The notes: generated by a model not told the origin, from the sequence alone. Shown: positions 31,420 to 43,524, counted from the stretch's first letter. The stretch is DNA of 64,000 bases from Linderina pennispora (GCF_002104995.1 NW_024468259.1:372001-436000), one strand, 5' to 3'. Numbers and translations are program-made.

Positions 31420-32443
31420 ATGGCTTACGCGTCTCCGTCAGCGACAGAAGTATTGGCAGCGCCGACGATTAAGGGCCTGGGTCTGCAGCCCAAGGTCGAC
31501 CTGGACGAGGAGCTGCATTTCAAGTTCTGGAACCCGATGCATTACTATCGCGCTCTGAACGACCACCGCGAGCGGCTGAACCTGCCGAACCCGGGCCAGT
31601 TTGAGTTCCTGAACAGGGAGATCAAGACCACGATGCTGACGAACTTTTGGTTTGAGGGCGGGCGCGCGGATCTGGCCAAGGTTCTGTCGCCCAACTTCCA
31701 GGTTCTGCACACGTTCCAGATGGGCTTGCCGGGCCAGCCGTCGAGCTTTGAGTTTGCGGGTGTGTATGCGGACGAGAACACGCTGATGCACGGCAAGATG
31801 GATACTGAATTCAACCTGCAGGCGCGCCTGAACCACTCGCTGACGAAGCGGCTGCAGGCGAAGGCACAGGCGCAGGTGATGGCGAACGACTCGCAGTCGA
31901 TGCTGCAGCTGGAGAGCGAGTACACGGGATCAGGACTTCACCGCCAACGTCAAGGCAATCAACCCGTCGCTGGTGGACGGCACGGGCATCTACCTGGCCA
32001 ACTACCTGCAGTCGGTGACTCGCAAGCTGAGCTTTGGTGCTGAGCTGCTGTACCAGAGCCCGATGCCCAAGGTGCAGGAGACGAGCATTTCGCTGGCTCT
32101 GCGCTACCAGCCGTCGGCTGACCGCGTGTGGGTTGCGCAGACCCAGGGCACCAACATCCTGTCGACGTCGTACTGGCGCAAGATCACAGAAAAGTGCGAG
32201 GCTGGCGCCGAGCTGCAGGTCATGAACATGCCGTCGCAGGGCCGCCGCGAGGCAAGCTGCTCCGTCGGCGTCAAGTACGAGTTTGCTGCATCGACCATGC
32301 GCGCCATGGCAGATAACATGGGCAAGGTGTCGATGCTTCTTGAAGAGAAGATCGCCCCTGGCTTCTCGTTCCTGATCTCGGGCGAGCTGGATCACCTGAA
32401 GGGTGAGAACAAGTTTGGTATCGGACTGAACCTCGAGTCCTAG
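31420..32443 (+). CDS. TOM40: TOM40, mitochondrial outer-membrane import channel (one frameshift)
   Basis: Beta-barrel pore of the TOM complex, imports nearly all nuclear-encoded mitochondrial proteins. The sequence shows the family's conserved segments: NPGQFEFLNREIKTTMLTNF and FEGGRADLAKVLSPNFQVLH early, FEFAGVYADEN, the central MQLESEY-like strand, VDGTGIYLANYLQSVT, GAELLYQ, ADRVWVAQTQG, SYWRKITEKCEAGAEL and the final beta-signal region GELDHLKGENKFGIGLNLES. One extra base near 31930 (ACGGGATCAGG) shifts the frame; correcting it reads TGQDFTANVKAINPS and gives 340 aa. The N-terminal extension is short. Confidence 0.94.
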
Positions 32444-33402
32444 GCCTGCTTACATTTAGAGATGATGATGTTGCCTTTTTGTGGAAAAAACATTTTACAT
32501 TGCTGGTGATGGGCTATTAATAGCGGGGGCGGCGGTATCCCTGATTGTGAGCGCCAGTTGCACTTGCTGCGGGCTGGTTCCCCTCTCCCCGCTCTTTGTG
32601 GTCCCAAAGACAATAGTGTCGTGTGCATGGCCACATCCACCTTGAGCGCCAGCCAAAGAAAACCTTGCGCGAGCGCCTGCATACTCAGGGGGTGTGTATG
32701 GCCCAGGTGCTTTGAGGACCTCGGCGTGATGGCACTTTTGCCTTTTAGCGATCTAAATATACACAGCCTTTGCAGTGTGAAATGCCGGCTGGCAATCATT
32801 CCCAACATCCTAAAGACCGCCAGACCGTGCGTGTGATTGGCTCATGGCAACAAAGGCCCTCACAATTTGAAAAGAGCGGCTCTGCGCTCAAGGATTATTT
32901 TGGCCACACCAGGCTTTGTTTATGCTGGCGCGCTGTTTTCTCTCCTCTCTTTCTCTCTTGCTTCCACTTGCTTACCTTTTACATTTCCCCTGTATCTCTT
33001 GCTTCCACCCTCCCCTTCCCCTACCGTTAGAGAAACGAACCGTGCATTCACCTACATTCGAATTGGTAAGTTGTGTGCTTTGTAACCCCTTGCCCCAATG
33101 TCTCATGCATCGAGGCCCTGGTGTAACGACGTCAATGTGCATTCTCGTGTGCTCACTGGCCCATGTCCTGCCAAGAGAGCAAGAGTGAGTACTGAGAATA
33201 GGCGCTGCTCACTATTTGGGCCGGCAAGGTCCCACCACCACAGCTGCCTGTATTTCCGCGCGATACAATCGCACCTTGTCTCCTCTTTTTTGCACTTTTT
33301 GTCGCTTCCCTCTTTTCTTTCTCTGCTCCTTCCCTTTTCAAACCTCGACTCTAACCCACCCCCTTATCTCTCCTTCTTAGCATTTAACGAAATAACCTAC
33401 AA
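32444..33402. promoter_or_regulatory. Upstream region of the ECM33-like gene
   Basis: About 960 bp without a coding gene. The right third is strongly pyrimidine-rich (32930-33010 and 33280-33375), typical of highly expressed fungal promoters and leaders, and holds a probable leader intron. Confidence 0.5.
33066..33380 (+). other. Probable 5'-leader intron of the ECM33-like gene
   Basis: Donor GTAAGTTG at 33066, a branch-like CTCTAAC near 33348, a pyrimidine tract and acceptor CTTAG at 33376-33380, 22 bp before the ATG. About 315 nt, much longer than the coding introns here. Confidence 0.5.
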
Positions 33403-34672
33403 ATGAAGAGCCTGTTCGCTATCACTACTATCGTCGCCCTTGCTGCTGGTAAGTATCGAGGGGTGATTTCTCCCCTCCCCTCCTGAACCAGGCCGTCGGA
33501 TGCGCGGGCGCGTTAGTGCTAAATCCAGTTATGACGTAGGTGCGTGCAACAAGGACATCTCTGCCAAGTCGCAGAGCGATATCGACACGATCAACGCGTG
33601 CAAAAAGTACGAGGGCAATGTCCTGATTGACGGTGACAACGGTCTCAGCGGTCTCGGTTCGCTGTCGCTGGACACTCTGCAGAAGATTGACGGCGACCTG
33701 ACCGTCCAGAACATGTATGGCCTGGAGACTGTGTCGCTGGCCAGCCTGTCCTCGGTCAACGCCTTCCGCTTCCTGAACAACACGAAGCTGTACAAGATCG
33801 CGGCGCCGAGCCTTTATGATGTCAAGGACTTCCAGGTCATCGTGAACCCGAACCTGAAGACTCTGCAGTACAAGAACGTTACCGATGTCGACAACTTCCA
33901 GCTCATCGACACGTACGTCGACCTCCTGGGCAAGTTTGTTGCGGCGGAGCCCAAGAACATCGAGATTCTGTCCAACAGCCAGCTGAAGCAGCTTGACTTT
34001 AGCTCGGTCAAGAAGACCTCGGGCTACATCAACATCGCCAACAACGCCAGGGACGCCAACGTGACCTTCTCGGCGCTGACGGAGGTTGCCGGAAACGTGT
34101 CGTTCGGTAACGTTGGTTCGCTCGACATCTCGAAGCTGTCGGCTGTCGGCTACGACTTCTCGCTGTACACCAACACCTTCAAGAACATCTCCGTTCCCCT
34201 GGAGCAGGCCAAGAAGTCGATCACCATCAACGCCAACAACCAGCTAGTGTCGCTCCAGTTCCCCGAGCTGACCAGCATTGGCTCGTCGCTGAACATCATC
34301 AACAACACCAAGTTCCGCAGCATCGACTCGTCGACCTTCCCGCAGCTCAAGACCATCGACGCCGGATCCTTCTACGTCGGCAACATCGACAACATCACCT
34401 TCCCCAAGCTGACCAAGATCAAGGGCGTGTTCAACGTCACCGGCTCCGGCGATCTTGACTGCAGCAGCTTCAAGAAGAGCTTTGGCAGCAAGGGCGATGT
34501 GAAGTGCAACGTTGTCCGTGACGCTGAGGATGATGAGGGTGGCTCGTCGTCCAAGTCCAAGGGCTCGTCGGGCTCGAAGAACTCGTCCAAGGACTCGTCG
34601 GGTGCCTCGCGCTCGACCACTGTCGCTGCCATGCTGAGCGGCGCTGCCTTTGTTGTTGCTGCCTACCTGTAA
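33403..34672 (+). CDS. ECM33/SPS2-like GPI-anchored cell-wall protein (two exons)
   Basis: Secreted wall protein needed for wall integrity in other fungi. Exon 1 (33403-33448) encodes a signal peptide (MKSLFAITTIVALAAG). A 91-nt GT-AG intron (33449-33539) splits a Gly codon, and exon 2 (33540-34672) continues ACNKDISAKSQSD. The body has repeated receptor-L-domain/leucine-rich units (IDGDLTVQNM, KLYKIAAPSL, LNIINNTKF, ITFPKLTKIKGVFNVTGS) with many N-glycosylation sites and a final Cys pair (DLDCSSF, DVKCNV). A Ser/Lys-rich spacer and a C-terminal hydrophobic tail (TTVAAMLSGAAFVVAAYL) form the GPI-attachment signal. About 392 aa; the frame is uninterrupted. It is a likely highly expressed gene, judging by its strongly C-biased codons and pyrimidine-rich leader. 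Confidence 0.92.
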
Positions 34673-34925
34673 GCAGCTTCTTTATGTGAACCTTCTCCTT
34701 ATGAAATCTTTCAAAATATGCCGGCCGCCTTATCTAGTTTCTCTTTTTGACTCTTTCCGCATCCGTTCTCTTCCTAATTCGCCAAAACAGACCTTTAAAA
34801 ATTATAGCACCGCTTGTGGCATAGAGGAAATTATTTGGAATCTAATGGAGCGGAGAGGCTCTATATGAAATTTACAGTACACTTTTTGTTTTTGGCCCGA
34901 TGAAAGGCGCGGCGGCAGTGGATGA

Positions 34926-35609
34926 TCAGGACTCCGCTGGCAGTTTGACCACGGCGACCGGTGTCTCGGATACCATCATCAGGTTGGCTGCAAAGTTGTG
35001 GGTGCGCATGCCTATCCGGAGCCCCTTCTGCTTGCGCCGCTGCCCGACAATGATGTTGTCGACATTCTCTTCAATCGCCTTATTGCACACCTCCTCGCGC
35101 TTTTCGCCGAGCATGGCCAGCGCCCTGCACTGGTACCCGCGGGCCCACAGAGCGTCCAGATACTTCTGCAGCAGCTTGATCGATTTCTCTCTCTCCTCGG
35201 CATCGAACATCTGCGCATACGCGGCAATCGACGTGTCGTACCACTTTGTCTTTGTCGACGCCGCCATGGGCCGCACGTTCGCCAGGATCACCATGTCCTT
35301 GCGCGGGTCGACATTGTAGGTTTTTAGCGTCCAGTTGATCAGAAAGTCGTTCGGGTTCTCGGTCTCGGTCTCGGAGTCGCTGGCCGACAGCGAGCGACGG
35401 ACAGGCGTGCCGGCTTCCTCCATTTGCTTCTTGATTTCAGCCTTGTCGGGAGCAAAGGCCTTGAGGAGGATCATGAAGGTGCGCTGGGAGGTGGTGCGGG
35501 CTGCTGCTGCAGGGCGGATCGTGCCAGTCGACGAGGGCACGGCAATGGTGTTGGCCGAGGCGAAGCTGAGCGTAGACGAGGTCCGCTGGAGTGGCTGATG
35601 GACCATCAT
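34926..35609 (-). CDS. Universal stress protein (UspA) domain protein
   Basis: 227 aa. After a Ser/Thr-rich N-terminus with a phospho-site-like stretch (RRSLSASDSETETE), the Usp fold follows: FLINWTLKTYNVDPRKDMVILANV, a helix with KSIKLLQKYLDALWARGYQCRALAML, DNIIVGQRRKQKGLRIGMR and the last strand TPVAVVKLP. The ATP-type G-2X-G-9X-G(S/T) loop is not fully conserved (VGQRRKQKGLRIGMRTHN), so ATP binding is uncertain. Such proteins are common in fungi and are linked to stress signalling, mostly by inference. Intact; divergent from the tyrosyl-tRNA synthetase gene. Confidence 0.85.
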   Translation of the reverse strand: MMVHQPLQRTSSTLSFASANTIAVPSSTGTIRPAAAARTTSQRTFMILLKAFAPDKAEIKKQMEEAGTPVRRSLSASDSETETENPNDFLINWTLKTYNVDPRKDMVILANVRPMAASTKTKWYDTSIAAYAQMFDAEEREKSIKLLQKYLDALWARGYQCRALAMLGEKREEVCNKAIEENVDNIIVGQRRKQKGLRIGMRTHNFAANLMMVSETPVAVVKLPAES

Positions 35610-36234
35610 GATAAGATGAGATATATGTGTGGGTGATTAGGTGAGAAGCGATAGAGGAATATGTTGCTAGACATTTGGCCAGGGCCATCGGGCGGGCGCG
35701 CCCGGCCGTGTCCTTTTATACTTGAAAAATTTTCGCACGGATATCGCGAATCTCGCCACATTAGTCAAAGCCCGCCGCTCCCGTCCCTTCCAGCTCTCTC
35801 GACGGGCCACCCTTCACTGAACGTGCGGGCAGAAGGATGGCCGTGGCCAACAGTTTGCCAGGCATATGAGATAGTGGCCTGTTGCCAGCCCCAACGAATT
35901 GCACGGCGGTCGCAAGTCCACTGGCTTGAATGGTGCAATTGCAAAAAATCCTTTTTGTTTTTTTTTTTTTTGTTGAACTCGGGGGCGGCGCTGTTTTTAG
36001 AATTCCTGTGAAGGCCGCTGCGAGGAACAGCGTCGACCGGCGCGACAGGAGAGCAACGAGCAGCGCAAGGCTGCAGAGACCGGTCGGACTGATCCGGTGC
36101 ATGGTGATCTGAAGAACAATCACCTGGTTGCAGTTCGCTCCTGAGTCATAAATGCAGAATATGCACGAGCCGCCTGCGCCCAGCTTCTTCTTCTCTCTAG
36201 ACATTTCGTTCTTTTCCCAAACTACACCCTAATC
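35610..36234. promoter_or_regulatory. Divergent intergenic region, Usp / tyrosyl-tRNA synthetase
   Basis: About 625 bp. Contains a T run at 35958-35971 and a TATA-like TATAAAAGGA on the minus strand (about 35711-35720), roughly 100 bp before the Usp start. No gene seen. Confidence 0.45.
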
Positions 36235-37429
36235 ATGGCCGACACCACTGTATCGCTGACACCGGAGGCGAAGTTTGAGCTTATTTCGCGCAACCTCGAC
36301 GAGATTCTCGGCGCCGAGGAGCTAAAGAAGACGCTGGCTGAGCGCGACATCAGCCTGTACTGGGGCACAGCACCCACGGGTAAGCCGCACGTCGGCTACT
36401 TTGTGCCCATGTCGAAGCTTGCTGATTACCTGCAGGCGGGCTGCCATGTCACGGTCCTGATTGCCGACATCCACGCGTTCCTGGACAACCTGAAGGCGCC
36501 GATCGAGCTCGTAAAGTCTCGCGCAAAGTACTACGAGCACCTGGTCAAGGCAATGCTGTCTTCGATCGGCGTGCCCCTGGACAAGCTCAAGTTTGTCGTG
36601 GGCAGCAGCTACGAGCTGACGCCCGAGTTCTCGATGGACAACTACCGCCTGGCGTCGATTGTCACCGAGCACGATGCGAAGAAGGCCGGTGCTGAGGTCG
36701 TCAAGCAGGTCGATTCGCCGCTGCTCTCTGGTCTGCTGTACCCGGGCATGCAGGCGCTCGACGAGGAGTACCTGAAGGTCGACGCGCAGTTTGGTGGCGT
36801 CGACCAGCGCAAGATCTTCACGTTCGCCTGAGAAGTACCTGCCGCAGCTGGGCTACAAGAAGCGCATCCACATGATGAACCCGATGGTTCCTGGTCTGCA
36901 GGGCACCAAGATGTCGTCGTCTGACCCCGACTCCAAGATCGATCTTCTTGATGATGCCAAGGCTGTGCAGAAGAAGCTCAAGAAGGCGTTCTGCGAGGAG
37001 GGCAACATCGAGAACAACGGCGTGCTGTCGTTTGTGCGCTATGTGCTGTTCCCGATCAGCCACCTGCGTGACGGCAAGGCCGAGTTTGTGATCTCGCGGC
37101 CCGAGCAGTACGGCGGCAACTCGACCTACCACGACTTTGAGACGCTGCAGCAGGACTTTGCCGACAAGAAGATCCACCCCGGCGACCTGAAGGCGAGCGT
37201 CGCTGCGGCCCTGAACCGTGTGCTGGATCCGATCCGCGAGACCTTTGCGTCCGAGGAGCTCCAGAAGCTGGTGCTCGAGGCGTACCCGCCCCCGCAGGCC
37301 AAGTCCAAGCCGGCCAAGCAGAAGAAGAAGCACAACAAGCGCCCGGACCACCTTCCGCCCAAGGAGGCGGCTGAGACCAAGGAGGCGGCGGCAAAGCCGG
37401 CTGAGACCAAGGAAGAGCCCTCCGCCTAG
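36235..37429 (+). CDS. TYS1: Cytosolic tyrosyl-tRNA synthetase (one frameshift)
   Basis: Class-I aminoacyl-tRNA synthetase that charges tRNA-Tyr. The HIGH-like motif is PTGKPHVGY near residue 47 and the KMSKS-like motif is KMSSSDP near residue 225. Tyrosine-binding elements are visible ([37 protein letters not shown]). One extra T at about 36829 (GCC.GAG, creating TGA) breaks the frame after KIFTFA; removing it gives [19 protein letters not shown] and an unbroken end, 397 aa in all. The C-terminus is a Lys/Ala/Glu-rich tail instead of the EMAP-II-like domain of animal enzymes, the yeast-like arrangement. Confidence 0.95.
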
Positions 37430-38245
37430 ATGTGATCGGGGAAGGGTCGCGATAGATTTCTCGCAAGGTCTATTTTTAAAAAAAAAAAATCACTCGAAAA
37501 ACAGCAGTGACGACTTGTCCGAGAGGAGGGCGCGACGGTCCAGGAATCAGCAGTGTCCGAAACTGACAGCCCGCTAATGCAGGCAAATGCTGCATTTTTC
37601 ATCAAGTTAGACCAGGGATTGGCAGCACGCAAAATCCACTGGGGACTGCAGCTGCGGGTGGAGGCATCACACTGAAGCAGCAGGCGCTTGATGTGATCGA
37701 CTTGCTGGCGGGCTGGGCATCTATATTTATAGACCACCAGTCCGAATTGGCGAGCGAGCTTCACCTTTAAAAGAAGCGGTCCGAACGCATGGGTGCAGAC
37801 CGCATTTGTAGAGAGGCTGCTGAACGACCAGCAACACGAGGTCTCGACATTACCCTCCCTCCCTCCCTCACCTCCCTTCCCACGCAACCAGCAACAAACC
37901 GCAGCTCGTTGTTCCAACTCCCCTCACTCGCTCCCTCGCAGCCGGGTCACAAGTGCGAGCGAGCTGCGCGTACACAAACCCCCTCGATTTGCCACACAAT
38001 CGCCAGCCAACATTTCAAGAGTTACCCGCTCTTTTTGTCTCTTGTCTCTGCTCTATTTTTGTTATTCTACGCTTTCTTCTCTGTTCCGCTTAATTTCTTT
38101 CTCCTTGTTGCATTTCGCTCTTTTTATACCTTTTTCGCCCCGTTCCAGTTCCAAAGCAGCAGCTCTTGTCTTCCACTCCTCCCGCTGCACAACGCGCGCA
38201 CGCACCTGTCTCTTTTAGGTTACACACCTGTTGGAACTCTCACAT
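37430..38245. promoter_or_regulatory. Upstream region and pyrimidine-rich leader of the kelch gene
   Basis: About 815 bp. A TATA-like TATATTTATAG lies at 37721-37731. From about 37850 to 38160 the sequence is very C/T-rich (CCCTCCCTCCCT repeats and long T-rich runs), as expected of a transcribed leader. Open frames across it have no motifs. Confidence 0.5.
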
Positions 38246-41097
38246 ATGCATATCAGCAGCAGCAGGGGAATACGAGTCCACAGCACAGCACACGCAGCCT
38301 GGACAGCAGACAGGAGATCACAGCGGTACAAAGCGCTGCTGGTGGCTCTTGCATTTGTTTGCACAGAACTATTAGGCACAGCGGAGTCTACCCTGCACTG
38401 GCCATCGGCCGGAGCGGTCACAGCGCGAACTCGCATGCTTCTCCACCCCTGGTCTACTCAGCGAACAAACGGTCTGGCCCTGCTACTGTACAACGGCACG
38501 CCGCTACCCGAGGCGCGCAGTACCTGAAAAAAGTTCCATCGCGGTGGTCGGCAGCCTCAGCGATATCCGAAACAACCATTGTACGTGGTCGGCGGCAAAG
38601 CGCGGCACTGGCAATGCTGTCTCTGACTACGTCGCAGAATCGCTGGCACTCAATCTGGCAAACGACTTCACGACGGACAGCATTCAGTGGACGACTGCTG
38701 GAATCCGAATCGACGTCGCAGATCCCGCTGGTTGCTGGCCACACGCTGTGCTCTAGCGACGACTCCAATATGCTGATTGTCTTTGGCGGTGATATCCCTG
38801 ACAGGGCCACGTATGTAGCCCCCCTTTATGTCTACAGCACCGGTATTGATTTGTGGCGGGCAGTCAACGAAACCGGGTTCCCTAAACCACTCGTCAACCA
38901 TACCACGGTGCTGCAAAAATCCACTGGCGACATGCTGATCTTTGGCGGGTCTGCGTGGTCTGCCAACAGCAATGAACTGCAGATCACGAACTCGACCTTT
39001 CGCATGGTCACCAATCCAAGGAGTCATGTTGTTGTGACTGCTAGCCCACTAGTATACTTTTCGGACCTTTCTTCAGGCTCGAAAGGTGCGACGGATGACG
39101 ACAATAGCAGCTCAGCGACAGGCGACAGGCGACAAAAGCAACGACGGCGGGAAGCAGCCCAACAACCAACAGCAAGGAGACTTCCAGATCAACCGAAGCT
39201 TCCCGCTCGGCAAAGGCAACGTCACCAACACCACCAGTCGCGGCCAACAGCGATACTGCTGCCAACCAGTTTGTTGATGTCTCCGTCGACTTCCGCCGGA
39301 GGCAAGACAGCTACACGCTGAGTCGGCGCGGGCTGGATGGGCTGAATGTCGGCATCATGTCGTGGATCAACCAGACCCTGCCGAAATCAGTCGCAGGACG
39401 CGTTGGGCACACCGCGAGCTTGGTCAGTGATCGCTACATGGTCGTGCTTGGGGGCAGAACCCGCTCGGGAAGCATGGTCGGTCTGGATGTCCTGTATGTG
39501 TACGACATGCTGGCCCGCACCTGGACTAGAAGGACATCGTCTGGAGATGCTCCAAAGAAGCGCCAGGCCCACATTGCGGCAGTTGTCAACGACACAATGA
39601 TCGTTGTTCATGGTGGAACTAACACAAATTCATCGGCGGCCTTCGGCGATATTGCGGTGCTTGATACGCAGACGTGGACCTGGTCTACGCCAAGTGTGAC
39701 TGGCGCGCCCAGCGGCCGGTACGCACACTCGGCGGTTGCAGCTGGGCCATATGTTCTGGATGATGTTTGGGTATGTCTCTGACGCTGCCAGCGCAGACAA
39801 GGGGCTCTACATCCTGGACACAAGCACATGGCAGTTCACCAACCGGTTCAGTGCGGCACGATCTGGCCTGGAGAAGAATCACACCTACTTCAAGGTCTCT
39901 GGCTGGACGATTTTCGGTCTGCTCGTGTCGTCGGTTGTTGGGCTGTTTGTGATCCTGATCCTGATGTACATTGCCTACATGCACTACTACAACCGCCACC
40001 CGCGGCTTTCTGAATCCGGCGACGGCGAGATTCTCTCTCCAACTACAGAGCTGCGCAGCCTGGGTCGCAAACTTACTGCCAAGCTCGGCACCCAGCGTAG
40101 CAAAAAGGCACAGCAGGAACAGCAGAAGCAGAAGGAGGAGCGCGAGCCTCTGGGCACCAAAATGCTACGCAGCAACTTCCGGAGCCACGACCCGCGGCTG
40201 TCGGCACAGTCAGGCCCGGCGATCAGTCTGTCGAACGGACGTGCAGTTGGGTATTCGCCGGGCGGCGACGACACCAGCTTGCACATTATGTTTGACCTCA
40301 GCCGCGAGTCGAGTTTCGAGCGGGGGCTGCTGCCGCCGCCGGCGCCCACGCTGAACACGTCGCTGACACGTCGCTGAACACGTCGCTGAATCGCTCAGCC
40401 GACAGCCGCGAGCTCACGGCCAGTGGCACCCGTCTCAGTCGCCGCGTACACCTGGATAACGTCGAAATGCCCGGTGGCCTGCGCAACCGCGACTTTGTGT
40501 CCGGCTTTGCTGGCCTCATCGACGACTCCGTGTCGATTCCGGATTCCGAGAACTTCCGTGGATCTGTAGCCAGCGGCACTAGCGGCACTAGCGATGGGCA
40601 GTGGTCGCGGACCGACAACCGCCGGTGGGGACAGCGAGGCGAAGCCGAGGAGCCGCAGGAACCGCCGCAACAAGTCCAAGCATGTGTCGGCCATGCTGCC
40701 AAGAATCGTCGGCAGCCGACTGACTCTGCCACCAGAGTCGGCCACCGCGCTGGCACGGTATCGGTTCGAGGAGCTCGAAGAAACCCCTGACGGCGTTATG
40801 CCGCCGCCAAAGACTGTGTCAGGATATCCAGGCGACGAGACCCCCCAAGCGAGCATTGCTATGCTGTCTGCTGGTAGGGACAGTGTTTCCGATGCTGCTT
40901 TGGCGCCGCCAGTGATGCCTGCCGCCTACCAGGATGCCGGGTCAATGAAGTCGCGCAGCTCGAATGGCAGTGACAGCGACGTGAGAAGCTCGGCTGGGTC
41001 ACAGGAGCCCTCAATGCGCGATTCAATCGATATATTTGCCGTCATGAACCGGATTAATGGACAGGGGTTTTATGTGGCGAACCCCGACAACAGCTAA
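38246..41097 (+). CDS. Type-I membrane kelch-repeat protein (several frameshifts)
   Basis: About 950 aa after correction, assembled from pieces in three frames. The ATG at 38246 gives a basic stretch and a signal sequence (KALLVALAFVCTELLGTAES). The luminal part has kelch blades: LYVVGG-type and MLIVFGGDIPD, GDMLIFGGSAW, GHTASLVSDRYMVVLGGR, RQAHIAAVVNDTMIVVHGGT and GRYAHSAVAAG. One transmembrane helix (TIFGLLVSSVVGLFVILILMY) precedes a basic, Ser/Pro/Gln-rich cytoplasmic tail of about 370 residues with RSLGRKLTAKLG and many SP/TP sites. Frames shift at several points between 38520 and 38760, around 39060-39350, near 39760, 40375 and 40590. I do not know the function; surface sensing or polarity scaffolding are guesses. 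Secreted galactose-oxidase-like kelch proteins are the alternative, but the helix and long tail argue against them. Confidence 0.78.
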
Positions 41098-41505
41098 AGA
41101 CAGCAGCCTGGTTATATCTGTAATCTACCTATGTACCTCTCTATGCATAATATTTTTTGTGAACACTAATATTGCAGACATATGTGCAACTATTGTCTTA
41201 GCCAGACAGAATACAGAAAGGCGCCTCTCCCCATCGACCGCTGGAGGCACTGTGAACTCGGCCTACAAGGCGTGGGCATGTCGTCATCGGCCAGCACAAG
41301 ATCGACCGCATTATTATGCCGCTAAATCGGCAGCGGGTGTCTATCCCTCGCCTGCTTATTAGCGAGATCCGCTGGTAAAGCCCCGAGCATAGCGTGGCAT
41401 CCGCAGGAATGGCAGTAAATAAATGGCTCATTCTCCGCCCTCCCTCGCGTTTAGCTCCACTTGCCTACCCGATTTATTTTCGTTTATCAACTTCTGCACT
41501 TGGCA
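41098..41505. other. Intergenic region before the gephyrin-like gene
   Basis: About 400 bp without any recognisable gene; AT-rich just after the kelch stop, which may include its polyadenylation region. Confidence 0.4.
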
Positions 41506-43524
41506 ATGGCTGCAATTCCGTTTGGCATTCTCACTGTAAGCGACTCGTGCGCTCAGGGCCTGGCGACCGATACCAGCGGGCCAGCGCTAGCAGCGCTGCT
41601 GGAGGCACACAACGGGCTTTATACCAAAGCGCAGTCCCTGCGTCGTCTCCGACAACCCGCAGGACATCGCGGCGTGCGTGGCCCAGTGGAGCGCGCACGC
41701 CGAGTGCCGGCTGGTAGTGATCACAGGCGGCACAGGCATGGCGGCGACTGACGTGACGATCAAGGCGGTGCAGCCGCTGTTTGACAAGGAGCTGCCGGCG
41801 ATGGCCATGGCCATGGTGGTCGGGTCGCTGAAGATCACGCCGTTTGCAGGCGCTGAGCCAGGTTGCTGCCGGAATCATCAAGGAGACGCTGATCCTGGCG
41901 CTACCGGGGAGCAAGAAGGCGTCGGTCGAGAACCTGCAGCATGTGCTTCCAGTTCTGAAGGCATGCGATCGAAACCGCGATGGCTAAAGCCGGCACGCGC
42001 CATCTGCACACGGCCAAGGGCACGCCGAAGCATCCAGGCAGCCCCCATCATCACGACAAGAAGCGCGATATTGTGACTCACGATAAGCCAGAGAACACCA
42101 CCAGGATGGTGGCCTGTGGGTGTGGGCGGCGTGACGCTGAGGCACCATCTGGAGTCACAAACGACCTGCAAGGCGGAGTCACGAAACGCGCAAGGCACTC
42201 GCCGTACCCAATGATTCCAGTAGATGAAGCCCTGAATCATGTTTTGGAGCATGTGCCACAGCCAAGGCCAGCCAGCGTCCATCTAGCCGCGATCCGCGAT
42301 GGTATGACTGTTTCCAAGGATGTGGTTGCCGCAGAAGACGTGCCTGGCTACCCAGCATCGATCATGGATGGATATGCGGTTGTTGCTTCCGACGGGCCTG
42401 GGGTGTACACGGTCAGAGGTGCTGCCACGGCTGGATCGCAGCTCGGCAAGCTTATGCCCGGAGAGATTATGCGTATTGCCACTGGTGCCCCGGTCCCTGA
42501 CGGTGCAGATGCCGTGGTCATGGTGGAGGATACGCGGCTGCTAGAGACCACTGATGACGGCTCAGAGGAGCTCAAGGTCGAGATCCTCGAGTCCGGCAGA
42601 GTCCAGACCGGCCAGCATATCCGGCCTGTTGGATATGACACGCAGAAGGGCAGTGTGGTGACCAGAGCTGGCACTCGTATTACCACAGCAGGCGGAGAGA
42701 TCGGGGCACTGGCAGCCTCGGGCAATACTGCCTTTGAATGTATACGGATTCCCTAGAATTGCAGTTATGTCGACGGGCGATGAAGTTGTTGACACACTCC
42801 AGGCGAATGCAGGAATGCAGCTAGCGCGCGGTCAGATCCGCGATAGCAACCGCCCTGCGCTGTTGGCGGCGCTGCGAGCTGTGGGGTGCGATCCGGTTGA
42901 TCCTGGGCGTGGTGCAAGACAGCCCCGATAAGCTAGCAAAGTCTATTAAGGCTGCGCTGGAGACGTGTGACGGGATCATCACCACTGGCGGTGTCAGCAT
43001 GGGAGAGCGGGACTGGCTCAAGCCTGTGGTGGAGCAGAAACTAAACGGCAAGATCATCTTTGGCCGCGTAATGATGAAGCCGTCGAAGCCGACCACCTTT
43101 GTTGCTCTGCCCGAGGGGAAGTTCATGTTTGCGCTGCCAGGAAACCCAGCCTCGGCACTTGTCGCCTTCCATATGTTTGCTGCACCGGCCATTCGCAAGC
43201 TCGCAGGCCATGTAGTCAATGCATCAGTGGATGACAATGTGGTTAGTATTCTTCCGGCCGAATGTCAAGGCGCACTTTGTCGGCGATTCCCTTGCGCTGG
43301 ACCGTGGACGGCCAGAGTTTATGCGTGGACGGCTGGTGTGGCAAAAGGGCTCCAGCAAGTGGACTGTTGAAGCGGCCGATCGGCATCAGCAGAGTAGTCG
43401 CATGGCGAGCATGCAGGGTGCTAACGCGCTGATAGCGCTGCCCATCGGAACTGCTGACAAGCCCACAGTCAGCAACAACGAACTGGTCGATGTCATCGTC
43501 ATTGGCGATGTTTTGTTTATCTAA
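41506..43524 (+). CDS. Gephyrin/CnxE-type molybdopterin adenylyltransferase-molybdotransferase (many frameshifts)
   Basis: Fused enzyme for the last two steps of molybdenum cofactor synthesis: adenylylation of molybdopterin (MogA/G domain) and molybdate insertion (MoeA/E domain). The ATG at 41506 opens MAAIPFGILTVSDSCAQG; the G domain continues with LVVITGGTGMAATDVTIKA, LKITPFA and LILALPGSKKASVENL. A His/Lys-rich linker (about 42000-42200) leads to the E domain: DVPGYPASIMDGYAV, GEIMRIATGAPVPDGADAVV, IAVMSTGDEVV, GQIRDSNRPAL, GIITTGGVSMGERDWLKPV, FALPGNPASALV and NELVDVIVIGDVLFI. The G-then-E order is that of gephyrin and Aspergillus CnxE, the reverse of plant Cnx1. Single-base shifts occur near 41645, 41850, 41965, 42740, 42893 and 43250. 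About 670 aa. It implies that the organism uses Mo enzymes such as nitrate reductase or sulfite oxidase. Confidence 0.9.

Noticed and set aside
37789-39321. A single 510-codon open frame spanning the kelch leader
   Set aside because: Its first half lies in a C/T-rich leader and its middle jumps between real and chance sequence. Only a part (about 38710-39060) matches kelch repeats, so the gene is better modelled from 38246 with frame shifts.
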